A stretch of DNA of 64,000 bases from Acidobacteriota bacterium (GTDB lineage: Bacteria > Acidobacteriota > Terriglobia > Terriglobales > Acidobacteriaceae). Below the pieces are notes generated by a model. It saw only the letters and a program-made list of their open reading frames with translations. It was not told where the DNA came from and did no database searches. Of this stretch, positions 26,520 through 34,154 are shown in pieces. The DNA lies in contig JABDHA010000004.1 of the NCBI GenBank assembly GCA_013285705.1, forward strand, positions 1 to 64,000, written 5' to 3'. Made by a program: the position numbers and the translations under genes. Positions within the stretch are counted from its first letter, which is position 1. Every line of letters starts with the position of its first letter.

Positions 26520-27779
26520 TCAGACAGATGCGGCTACAAGCGGCTCCAATACTGTGTCGCTTACCGTAGATTTTGCCAGATGCCTGGAGAGGCGGTTGGC
26601 CGTGTATTCGGAGCCAAATGCGAAGCGCGTTAGAGGTCCAAATGAGTTGGCGGAAGCTACGCCGACGAAATAGAGGCCGGGAATGGAGGACTGGAAGGAG
26701 CGATTGAGTACCGGGCTGTCCTCTACCGCGTGAATTTTGGCGCGGAGACCGTCACTGAGAAATTTCAATCGCGTAAGCCCGACACGGTAGCCTGTGCCTG
26801 CGATCAGATGATCAAAGACGAGTTCTTTTGTGCTGCCGTCCTTCGCTGAGACCTTCAAGTGAATCCGTCCGTCGCGCGCCTCGGCATGCTCGAGGTTGAC
26901 GCCCATATGCATGGGAACGCGGCCGACAATCTTCTCCTTGACGAACCAGCCCGGCGCGGGTCCGAGATGACGTTTTACAACGCGAAAGCGGAACTTCCGC
27001 GGCATCGCGTGGAAGACGAGCGGTATATCGGTGCACAGGCGGGAGCGCCAGCCCAGGCCGAGGCCGGAGCGAGGGTTCTTGATCCGCTGCAGAAACGAAC
27101 GGTTGATCACGGGCGGCTCGTGAAACGAGATACTGTTTGCGCGGGCGACGATCTCTACATCCGCCTCGGCTTCGCGCAGGAGAGCCGCTACGTCCACAGC
27201 CGAAGAGCCTGCTCCGAGGACGGCGACCTTTTTGCCTTTGAAGCGAGTCAGATTGCTGTGATGGGAGGTGTGCGTGACGAGGTCTTTGGGCAGATTGGCC
27301 AGGAGCGGCGGGAGATACGCGAAGTGGGTGATTCCGGCTGCGACAACGACTTTGCGCGCCAGTACTGTTTCGCCCTGTTCCGTCTCGAGTGCGAAGCCTG
27401 CGGGATGTTGCTTAACCGACGTGATGTAGACCTGCTCAAGGTTGGGGACGAGGCGTCTCTGGAACTCTAAGCCATAGGCAATGAAAGTCTCAATGGGAAC
27501 GGGTATGCCGACGTGCGCATATGGCTGTCCCGTCTCCTTGCAGTATTGCTCCAGAGAAAAAGAATTGTCCGGGGAACTGAGGCTGGATGCGAAACCGTCC
27601 GATTTCAGGAGCATGCCTTTCGGCATCATGCTTTGCCAGCTTTGCATGGGCGGTCCGAAGATGCGGTAAGGCACACCCATTTTGCCGAGATGGGCGGCAA
27701 TCGATAACCCATACGGGCCAGCTCCGAGAATAGCAACATCAACAACCGGTGAGCCCACGCAATACTCCTTCAACAACAA
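26520..27779 (-). CDS. FAD/NAD(P)-dependent monooxygenase-like protein
   Basis: 419-residue flavoprotein resembling the lysine/ornithine N-monooxygenase and flavin-containing monooxygenase group. FAD-binding DVAILGAGPYGLSIAAHLGK near residue 13, an ATG-like KVVVAAGITHFAYLP, NADP-binding KVAVLGAGSSAVDVAALLRE near residue 182, and the FAD-contacting IPGLYFVGVASANSFGP near the end. ORF opens at ATG 27779; a GTG a few codons later (at VGSPVVDV) is also possible. It is divergent from an ATP-grasp gene 130 bases away, a pairing reminiscent of small biosynthetic loci. The substrate is unknown. Confidence 0.88.
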   Translation of the reverse strand: MLLKEYCVGSPVVDVAILGAGPYGLSIAAHLGKMGVPYRIFGPPMQSWQSMMPKGMLLKSDGFASSLSSPDNSFSLEQYCKETGQPYAHVGIPVPIETFIAYGLEFQRRLVPNLEQVYITSVKQHPAGFALETEQGETVLARKVVVAAGITHFAYLPPLLANLPKDLVTHTSHHSNLTRFKGKKVAVLGAGSSAVDVAALLREAEADVEIVARANSISFHEPPVINRSFLQRIKNPRSGLGLGWRSRLCTDIPLVFHAMPRKFRFRVVKRHLGPAPGWFVKEKIVGRVPMHMGVNLEHAEARDGRIHLKVSAKDGSTKELVFDHLIAGTGYRVGLTRLKFLSDGLRAKIHAVEDSPVLNRSFQSSIPGLYFVGVASANSFGPLTRFAFGSEYTANRLSRHLAKSTVSDTVLEPLVAASV

Positions 27780-27912
27780 TATTTTTCTACATTCACATTA
27801 CTGCCTTTTTCCGATTTATAAAATCCCGCATAAGTAACTCAATAGAAAGGTACCTATGGATATAAAAAGCTGCTTGAGGTTTTCACTTATGGTTAGTATC
27901 CTCGAATAACTT
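27780..27912. promoter_or_regulatory. Divergent, AT-rich promoter region
   Basis: AT-rich region between the flavin monooxygenase and ATP-grasp genes, with T-rich and A-rich runs. It must contain promoters for both directions; no operator was recognised. An ATG at 27889 lies in the ATP-grasp frame but meets TAA at 27907. Confidence 0.5.
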
Positions 27913-29193
27913 CTGAGTAACCCACAGCAACCCGTAGTACTTTTAGCGGCTTCGGTATGGTGGCCACTTTCCGCACGCCTGGCGATGCGCGTGGCCAGTT
28001 ATGGCTGCCGGGTGGTGGCAGTTTGTCCGCGCGGTCACATGTTACGCCACGTGACAAGTATTAGTGCGTTCTATTCTTACTCCCGGTTGGATTCGATTGG
28101 AGCGCTTGAAGCAGCTCTGAAAGATGCCAAGCCGGACATTGTTATTCCGTGCGATGACCGAGTAGTGTGGCAACTGCATGAGATTCATGCACGCAATCCA
28201 TCGCTTCGTCCGCTGATTGAATTTTCTCTTGGCGCGGTCTCAGCGTTTGAAATTGTCAACGGCCGCGAACGTCTGCTGGAGCTGGCAAAAAGCCTGTCGA
28301 TTCGAATCCCTGAGACACGCCGCGTTGCGTCTGAGGACGATGTTGCAGCATGGTTCGGCAACACGGCGTCTTCTTCGGCGGTACTGAAGCTGGATGGCTC
28401 ATGGGGCGGCGAAGGGGTTGAGATTGTCCACTCGGAGCAAGAGGGAATCGAGGCTTTTCGCAGACTGGCGCAGACGCACGGCGTAGGGACAGCGTTGAAG
28501 CGGTCTTTGGTGAACCGCGACCCACTGGCATTTTGGAGCTGGCGCCGACAGTCGACACCGGTCATTACAATCCAGCAATTTATAGCGGGGCGTCCAGCAA
28601 ATGCAATGTTGGCATGCTGGCGTGGCGAGCTGTTGGGGATGTTGGGGGTCGAGGTTCTAAGTTCGCAGGGCGCGACCGGAGCGGCGAACATCGTCAGCTT
28701 TATCGACCATGCAGAGATCGCCAATGCTGCTCAACTGTTAACCCGGCAATTGGGGCTTACTGGATTCTATGGGCTGGATTTTATGCTGGAGACCGCAACG
28801 GGATCCGCGTGGCTTATCGAGATGAATCCGCGGTGCACGCAGTTAGGCCATCTGGCGAGACCTGATCAGATGGATCTGGCTGGTCTGCTATGCATGAAGC
28901 TTACGGATCGGGCGATCACGTCGTCACAAGCTCCCATAGAAGAGAAGACCGTCGCGTTTTTTCCGCAGGCGATTGACTGGAATCCACGGAGCCACTTTCT
29001 GCGGAGCGGATACCACGATGTGCCCTGGGATGAGTCGCAGTTAGTGCGGGAACTGCTGCAGAAGCCGTGGCCTGAGCGGCAATGGCTGGCGCGTCTGTAT
29101 CATCATTTCCGCGCTCCGAAGAAAGTGACAGTGATCGAGTTCGAGACCGTTGAGTCCGTAGGTAAAGTAAACGGACAACCGCTCAATTCTTAA
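27913..29193 (+). CDS. ATP-grasp domain ligase with uncertain start (CTG or nonsense codon)
   Basis: ATP-dependent carboxylate-amine or peptide-type ligase. The first ATG is at 27985 (402 residues), but the frame stays open upstream to 27910 and reads NPQQPVVLLAASVWWPLSARLA, which is the hydrophobic strand plus helix expected at the start of an ATP-grasp N-domain. The only start-like codon for that version is CTG at 27913 (426 residues). An ATG at 27889 is in frame but followed after six codons by TAA. The ATP-grasp part: substrate-side GRERLLELAKSLSIRIPETR, AVLKLDGSWGGEGVEIV (ATP-binding loop), FYGLDFMLETATGSAWLIEMNPRCTQLGHL with the metal-binding Glu and Asn. It is divergent from the flavin monooxygenase gene. 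Product unknown. Confidence 0.78.
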   Translation: MSNPQQPVVLLAASVWWPLSARLAMRVASYGCRVVAVCPRGHMLRHVTSISAFYSYSRLDSIGALEAALKDAKPDIVIPCDDRVVWQLHEIHARNPSLRPLIEFSLGAVSAFEIVNGRERLLELAKSLSIRIPETRRVASEDDVAAWFGNTASSSAVLKLDGSWGGEGVEIVHSEQEGIEAFRRLAQTHGVGTALKRSLVNRDPLAFWSWRRQSTPVITIQQFIAGRPANAMLACWRGELLGMLGVEVLSSQGATGAANIVSFIDHAEIANAAQLLTRQLGLTGFYGLDFMLETATGSAWLIEMNPRCTQLGHLARPDQMDLAGLLCMKLTDRAITSSQAPIEEKTVAFFPQAIDWNPRSHFLRSGYHDVPWDESQLVRELLQKPWPERQWLARLYHHFRAPKKVTVIEFETVESVGKVNGQPLNS

Positions 29194-29224
29194 TCGAGTG
29201 ATTTCTGTTCTATCCTGCCTTTGA

Positions 29225-29968
29225 GTGATCGTTCATCAGGCTGAAGCCGTCGTTCTCCGCACATGGCCCATTCACGAGGCCGACCTGATCGTCTCTCTCT
29301 TCACCCGCGACCAGGGCAAGATCAAGGGCATTGCCAAGTCGGCGAGCAAGAGCCGTCGCCGCTTTGGAGGCGCGCTGGAGCCGATGACGCACGTGCTGGC
29401 CAACTATGCCGAGAAGCCCCGGCAGGAGCTGGTTCGCCTTGATTCCTTTGAAATTGTTGCCTCGCCGCTCTCCAATTCCGTGGATTACACGCGTGCGGCG
29501 GCGCTTGCCTTTTATGCCGAGGTGCTGGAAGAAATTCTTCCCGACCGTGATCCGCACGATGCCGTCTTTCGTCTTCTGCTGGCGGCTCTGGAGCAGACCC
29601 ACACGCAAAACATCTGGATGCCAGTGACTTATTTTGCGCTCTGGATTCTCCGGCTCATGGGCTGGATGCCGGATGTCATGCGCTGCACGGTTGGCGGTGA
29701 GCCCTTCGCCGGTCGTCCTGCGTACTGGCACGCGCATGCGGATGGGTTGGTCTGCATCGAGCACAAGCGGCTGGCTGGTTCCACCCTCTCGCCCGAGTCG
29801 CAGGCGCTCGCGATACGCATCTTTCGCCAGCCTATGGCGGCATTTTCTGAGGAGGCGTGGCCGCGCAGCCGTGCCGCCGATCTGAGGCGATTTGCGATTC
29901 AGGGGCTGGAGCGGCATCTGGAGCGAAGGCTGACAACGGCGGTGGCGCTGGCCAAGCTGGGTGGGTAG
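29225..29968 (+). CDS. recO: DNA repair protein RecO
   Basis: Recombination mediator that helps load RecA in the RecFOR pathway. GTG start at 29225. N-terminal OB-fold begins MIVHQAEAVVLRTWPIHEAD, continuing LIVSLFTRDQGKIKGIAKSA and FGGALEPMTHV, all characteristic of RecO. The helical C-domain follows (SVDYTRAAALAFYAEVLEEI). The zinc-binding cysteines of many RecO proteins are mostly missing: the region RCTVGGEPFAGRPAYWHAHADGLVC keeps only two (shown here in part). 247 residues is normal. It lies 31 bases after the ATP-grasp gene and ahead of glyQ. Confidence 0.93.
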   Translation: MIVHQAEAVVLRTWPIHEADLIVSLFTRDQGKIKGIAKSASKSRRRFGGALEPMTHVLANYAEKPRQELVRLDSFEIVASPLSNSVDYTRAAALAFYAEVLEEILPDRDPHDAVFRLLLAALEQTHTQNIWMPVTYFALWILRLMGWMPDVMRCTVGGEPFAGRPAYWHAHADGLVCIEHKRLAGSTLSPESQALAIRIFRQPMAAFSEEAWPRSRAADLRRFAIQGLERHLERRLTTAVALAKLGG

Positions 29969-29972
29969 GAAT

Positions 29973-30121
29973 GCTACCGCCAAGGCGCTAAGGACGCCAA
30001 GGACGCCAAGATTCGCAAAAGAAAATTCTTTTGTCACAGAGGAAACGAAGTCTCTGCGTACTCTGTGCTCTCCGTGGTGAAACTTGAGAAACCTTGGTGT
30101 CCTTCGCGTCTTGGCGGTGGC
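29973..30121. repeat. Interspersed inverted repeat between recO and glyQ
   Basis: Arms 29973-30002 and 30092-30121 are complementary at 26 of 30 positions (left contains CCGCCAAGGCGCTAAGGACG, right ends TCTTGGCGGTGGC). The inner part has a second, shorter complementary pair around CACAGAG / CTCTGTG. Such CCGCCAAGGACGCCAAG elements are widespread intergenic repeats in soil bacteria. Confidence 0.75.
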
Positions 30122-30180
30122 TTTTTCCGATCATTTAGAATCGCACCAGCACCTAATTCAGTCTATAGAGAGATTTACAC

Positions 30181-31206
30181 GTGGCATCAGCCCCCGTTCT
30201 TACCAAACAGGTACCTCTTACTTTTCAGCAGTTGCTGTTTCGCCTGCAAAGCTTCTGGGCAGAGCGCGGATGCGTGCTGCAACAGCCCTATGACGTGGAA
30301 GTGGGCGCAGGCACCATGTCGCCGGACACATTTTTGCGCGTGCTGGGGCCGAAGCCGATCAACATCGCCTATGCGCAGCCCTCGCGGCGTCCTGCGGACG
30401 GGCGCTATGGCGAGAATCCGAACCGGCTCTTCAAGCACACGCAGTTTCAGGTGATTCTGAAGCCGCCGCCGTCGGATATTCAGGATGTGTATCTTGCATC
30501 GCTAGAGGCAATCGGCATCGACCTGCGCGAGCACGATATCAAGTTTGAGGAAGACAACTGGGAGTCGCCAACGCTGGGCGCCTGGGGCATTGGCTGGCAG
30601 GTGATGCTCGATGGCCTGGAGATTACGCAGTTCACTTACTTTCAGCAGTGCGGCGGCATCGATCTCGATCCGATTTCTGGTGAGATTACGTATGGACTGG
30701 AGCGCATTGCGGCCTTCCTACAGGATGTGGACTCGATCTATGACATCGTCTGGGCTCGCGATCCGATAAGTGGGCGCGCGGTGACGTATGGCGAGGTACG
30801 GTTTGAGGAAGAGCTGCAGTTCTCGGTTTATAACTTTGAGGCGGCAGAGGTCGACAAGCTCTGGGAGCATCTGCGCATGTACGAGGCCGAGTGCCAGACG
30901 CTGCTCGCGAGCTTCCACGATCTGAAGAAGCTGGAGCCGGGTAAAAAGGCTCACGACCGTCTGCTGCATGAAGATGGAGCGTCCGAGCCGGATGAAGATG
31001 TTGCGGTGGAGCTGAAGCGCTTTCCGGTATTGGCGGCTTACGATCTCTGCCTGAAGTGCTCACACCTGTTCAATCTGCTCGACGCACGCGGCGCAATCTC
31101 GGTAACGGAGCGCGTGGGCGTGATTGCGCGCATTCGCAACCTTGCCGTTGGAGTGGCCAAAGCCTACGCTGCGCAGCAGGACGCCAAAGAAAGTCAGAAG
31201 AAATAG
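30181..31206 (+). CDS. glyQ: Glycyl-tRNA synthetase alpha subunit
   Basis: Catalytic subunit of the tetrameric bacterial-type glycyl-tRNA synthetase (class II). GTG start at 30181. The N-terminal [40 protein letters not shown] region (pieces: [27 protein letters not shown]) and [20 protein letters not shown] carry the class II motifs; [20 protein letters not shown] and [24 protein letters not shown] complete the catalytic core. The 341-residue length includes a C-terminal tail after about residue 290. The beta-subunit gene follows three bases later. Confidence 0.97.
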   Translation: MASAPVLTKQVPLTFQQLLFRLQSFWAERGCVLQQPYDVEVGAGTMSPDTFLRVLGPKPINIAYAQPSRRPADGRYGENPNRLFKHTQFQVILKPPPSDIQDVYLASLEAIGIDLREHDIKFEEDNWESPTLGAWGIGWQVMLDGLEITQFTYFQQCGGIDLDPISGEITYGLERIAAFLQDVDSIYDIVWARDPISGRAVTYGEVRFEEELQFSVYNFEAAEVDKLWEHLRMYEAECQTLLASFHDLKKLEPGKKAHDRLLHEDGASEPDEDVAVELKRFPVLAAYDLCLKCSHLFNLLDARGAISVTERVGVIARIRNLAVGVAKAYAAQQDAKESQKK

Positions 31207-31209
31207 ACG

Positions 31210-33303
31210 ATGCCAGATTTTCTCCTTGAAATTGGACTTGAAGAGATTCCCGCGCGCATGACTGCCGCCGCGCAGGTCGAACTGGCCCGCCGCGTGAACG
31301 AACTGCTTACCCGTGAGCGACTGCTGGGTACGACTGCTGTTACCGGCAGCTATTCGACGCCTCGGCGTTTGGCTGTGTTGGTAAGCAGTGTGCTTGCCGC
31401 GCAGGCCGATGCGGAAGAGCAGCTTACCGGGCCGTCGTGGAGCGTGGCGTTTAAGAATGGTGAGCCGACTCCGGCTGCGCAGGCGTTTGCGAAGAAGGCC
31501 GGTGTTAAAGTTTCGGCGTTGCAGAAGATCACCAACGCCAAGGGTGAGTATGTTTCGGCGACTGTGCTGCGCAAAGGGCGTTCGGCTGCGGATGTTCTGA
31601 CCGAGCAGTTGCCTAAAGAGCTGGCGGCGCTCTACTGGCCCAAGAACATGTACTGGCGCGCGGGCAAGCCGGAGCGATTTGTGCGTCCGGTGAAGTGGCT
31701 GTTGGCGATTCTCGATCATGCGATTGTTCCGGTCGAATTTGCCGGGGTGCACTCCGGCAATCTCAGCTATGGCCACCGCATTCTGCATGGCGAGCATGCG
31801 GTTACGATCAACAAGCCTGCGGAATATGTTGCGGCACTTGAATCGGCTAAGGTGCTGGTCGATGTCGAGGCGCGTCGTCATCGTATCCGCAAGGCGCTCG
31901 ATGACGTGACGCGGACGGTCGCTGGTGCGCGATGGAGAGAAGACGAGGCGCTGGTCGATACGGTTACGCATCTGACGGAGTGGCCTTCGGTGCTGCTTGG
32001 CAACTTCGAGGCTGAGTATCTTTCTTTGCCGGAAGAAGTGCTTGTCACGGTGATGCGCGACCACCAGAAGTACTTTGCGGTCGAGGATGCTGCGGGCAAG
32101 CTGGCACCGCATTTTCTGACTGTGCTCAATACCGAGACGAACGCGCAGGGAATTGCCGTGATTCGCCACGGCAATGAGCGCGTGCTGCGTTCGCGCTTCA
32201 GCGATGCCCGGTTCTTCTGGGACTTCGACCAAAAGATTCCATTGGTGGATCGCGTCGAGATGCTCAAGTCGGTGACTTTCCAGAAGGATCTGGGCAGTTA
32301 CTTCGTCAAGACGGAAGCGAACCTTCAGATTGTCGAACAGCTGGCTTCGATGGTGAAGCAGCATGGCGTCGAGGTAGAAGAGTTTTCACTGCTGCGGGCT
32401 ACGAAGCTTGCTAAGACCGATCTGACTGCGGAGCTGGTGAAGGAGTTCACCGAGCTGCAGGGCATCGTCGGCGGTCTTTATGCTCGTGCTCAAGGTCTGG
32501 GTGAGATCGCGGCGCAGGCGATCTATTCGCAGTACACGCCAGCTTCGACCGACGACGCAATTCCGGCAACAGTCGAAGGGCAGATTCTTGGTCTTGCTGA
32601 CCGCTTCCAGACGATTGCGGCGATGTTTGCCATCGGGCTTGAGCCGACGGGATCGAAAGACCCGTTTGCGCTGCGCCGTGCTGCCAATGGAGTGGTCAAG
32701 ATTCTGGCTGAGTCGGAGCTGCCATTGACGTTCTCTGATCTATCTATGGCCGCAGGCGCTGCGAAGGCTGCTTCGTCGGATTCGCTGACGGCCTTCTTCC
32801 GGGAGCGAGTTGAGTTCTATCAGCGCGATGTGCGCGGCTTCAATTACGACGTGGTGAACGCGGTGCTTGCTGCTGGTTTCGATGATGTTCGCGACACCAT
32901 GGCTCGCGCTGATGCGCTGACCGCGGTTCGCGGCTCTGAGGACTTTGCCGCGATCTCGGCTGCGTTCAAACGGATGAAGAACATCGGGCGGCAGGCATCG
33001 GAAAAGGGCATTGCGACAGACGAAGCCGTATCCGACGTGCTGCTCACCGATCCTGCGGAGCTTGCTCTGTACCAGCATTCTGACAAGCTGGCTCCTCTTG
33101 TCGAAAAACTGCGGACCGAGCACAAATACCAGGAAGCTTTGGAGCAGATTGCTACGCTGCGTCCGCATGTCGATCTCTTCTTCGACAAGGTGATGGTGAT
33201 GGTGGACGATTCTGCGGTGCGGCAGAATCGATTGGCTTTGATTGCTAAGGTGCTTATTGGCTTCTCCTCGATTGCTGATTTTTCTGAGATCGTAACGAGT
33301 TGA
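31210..33303 (+). CDS. glyS: Glycyl-tRNA synthetase beta subunit
   Basis: Beta subunit (697 residues) that binds tRNA-Gly and completes the enzyme with GlyQ. N-terminus MPDFLLEIGLEEIPARM is diagnostic of GlyS. Further landmarks are RFVRPVKWLLAILD, HRILHG, VMRDHQKYFAVED and the HD-like region ending with an anticodon-binding DALR-type domain near the C-terminus (FDKVMVMVDDSAVRQNRLAL). It is directly linked to glyQ (three-base gap). A glycine tRNA gene (anticodon CCC) lies 13 kb downstream in this window, though the two are not linked. Confidence 0.97.
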   Translation: MPDFLLEIGLEEIPARMTAAAQVELARRVNELLTRERLLGTTAVTGSYSTPRRLAVLVSSVLAAQADAEEQLTGPSWSVAFKNGEPTPAAQAFAKKAGVKVSALQKITNAKGEYVSATVLRKGRSAADVLTEQLPKELAALYWPKNMYWRAGKPERFVRPVKWLLAILDHAIVPVEFAGVHSGNLSYGHRILHGEHAVTINKPAEYVAALESAKVLVDVEARRHRIRKALDDVTRTVAGARWREDEALVDTVTHLTEWPSVLLGNFEAEYLSLPEEVLVTVMRDHQKYFAVEDAAGKLAPHFLTVLNTETNAQGIAVIRHGNERVLRSRFSDARFFWDFDQKIPLVDRVEMLKSVTFQKDLGSYFVKTEANLQIVEQLASMVKQHGVEVEEFSLLRATKLAKTDLTAELVKEFTELQGIVGGLYARAQGLGEIAAQAIYSQYTPASTDDAIPATVEGQILGLADRFQTIAAMFAIGLEPTGSKDPFALRRAANGVVKILAESELPLTFSDLSMAAGAAKAASSDSLTAFFRERVEFYQRDVRGFNYDVVNAVLAAGFDDVRDTMARADALTAVRGSEDFAAISAAFKRMKNIGRQASEKGIATDEAVSDVLLTDPAELALYQHSDKLAPLVEKLRTEHKYQEALEQIATLRPHVDLFFDKVMVMVDDSAVRQNRLALIAKVLIGFSSIADFSEIVTS

Positions 33304-33348
33304 TCTGAGCTTGCTGTCTTTACTGAGAACGCGGATAGAATCTCGAGC

Positions 33349-33831
33349 ATGGCCGATTTAAGCAGTTTGTGGGAAGAGCACACACGGGATGAATTCGTCA
33401 CACGCGATGTGGAGGCGACGCTCGCGACCATGGTCGAAGATGCGTATGTGAACCATATTCCGGTGATGACGGGTGGATCCGGCAAAGCTGCGTTGCGCGA
33501 ATTTTACGGGCGCGACTTTATACCTTCGATGCCTCCCGATACTGCACTGACTCCGATCTCGCGTACAGTTGGCGAAGACCAGCTGGTGGACGAGATGATC
33601 TTCTCGTTCACACATACGCAGGAGATGCCCTGGATGCTGCCCGGTGTTCCTCCGACGAACCGGCGGGTAGAGATTCCGCTGGTTGCCATTGTGCGCTTTC
33701 GTGACGGAAAGCTTGCGCATGAGCATATCTACTGGGACCAGGCGTCGGTCTTAAAGCAGATCGGTTTGCTGGATGATTCCAACTTGCCTATCTATGGCGT
33801 GGAGACGGCGCACAAGATCAGCCAACCATAA
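33349..33831 (+). CDS. NTF2/SnoaL-like protein
   Basis: 160-residue protein with the cone-shaped NTF2-like fold, judged from VEATLATMVEDAYVNHIPVMTGG, then LREFYGRDFIPSMPPDT, and a C-terminal IVRFRDGKLAHEHIYWDQASVLKQIGLL (pieces shown: VRFRDGKLAHEHIYWDQASV), which is the typical last strands of SnoaL-like polyketide-cyclase relatives. Similar proteins occur as the companion of carboxymethylenebutenolidase-type hydrolases. No catalytic role can be assigned. It lies 45 bases past glyS in the same direction and may be co-transcribed; an intrinsic terminator follows. Confidence 0.85.
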   Translation: MADLSSLWEEHTRDEFVTRDVEATLATMVEDAYVNHIPVMTGGSGKAALREFYGRDFIPSMPPDTALTPISRTVGEDQLVDEMIFSFTHTQEMPWMLPGVPPTNRRVEIPLVAIVRFRDGKLAHEHIYWDQASVLKQIGLLDDSNLPIYGVETAHKISQP

Positions 33832-34154
33832 GATTGCTTCGGTTTTTGGCACATCCCGTGGATGGGGATACCCCCTCCTCCCCCAGGGTGCGCAAGTCTT
33901 TCAAAACAAAGTGGTTCGAGAAACAATTTTGTAAAGTATTGAAAGAGCGGGCGTTAGACGCAAAGTCAAGATTTCAAATTATTTAGACAAAACAAAAAGC
34001 CCACAGTTCGCGCCTGTGGGCTTGTTGTTCCTACTAGTTCTATTATAACGAATTTCCGGAAATGCTATGCCAAATCTCCGAAGCTATATCTCTAATTGCA
34101 TCAAGCGATTAAGCAGTATACTTCAAGCTCGCCCCCTTGACAGGCGTTCCATGG
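33832..34154. other. Convergent intergenic region
   Basis: About 320 bases between the NTF2-like gene and the permease gene. It contains a purine/pyrimidine-biased stretch (TACCCCCTCCTCCCCC near 33869) and the terminator at 33997-34023. No gene or other pattern was seen in the remainder. Confidence 0.5.
33997..34023. terminator. Bidirectional intrinsic terminator
   Basis: AAGCCCACAG, loop TTCGCGC, CTGTGGGCTT: a 10-bp perfect stem. A-rich DNA on the left (AACAAAAAG) and GTTGTTC on the right give U-rich ends in both directions, suited to the convergent flanking genes. Confidence 0.8.
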
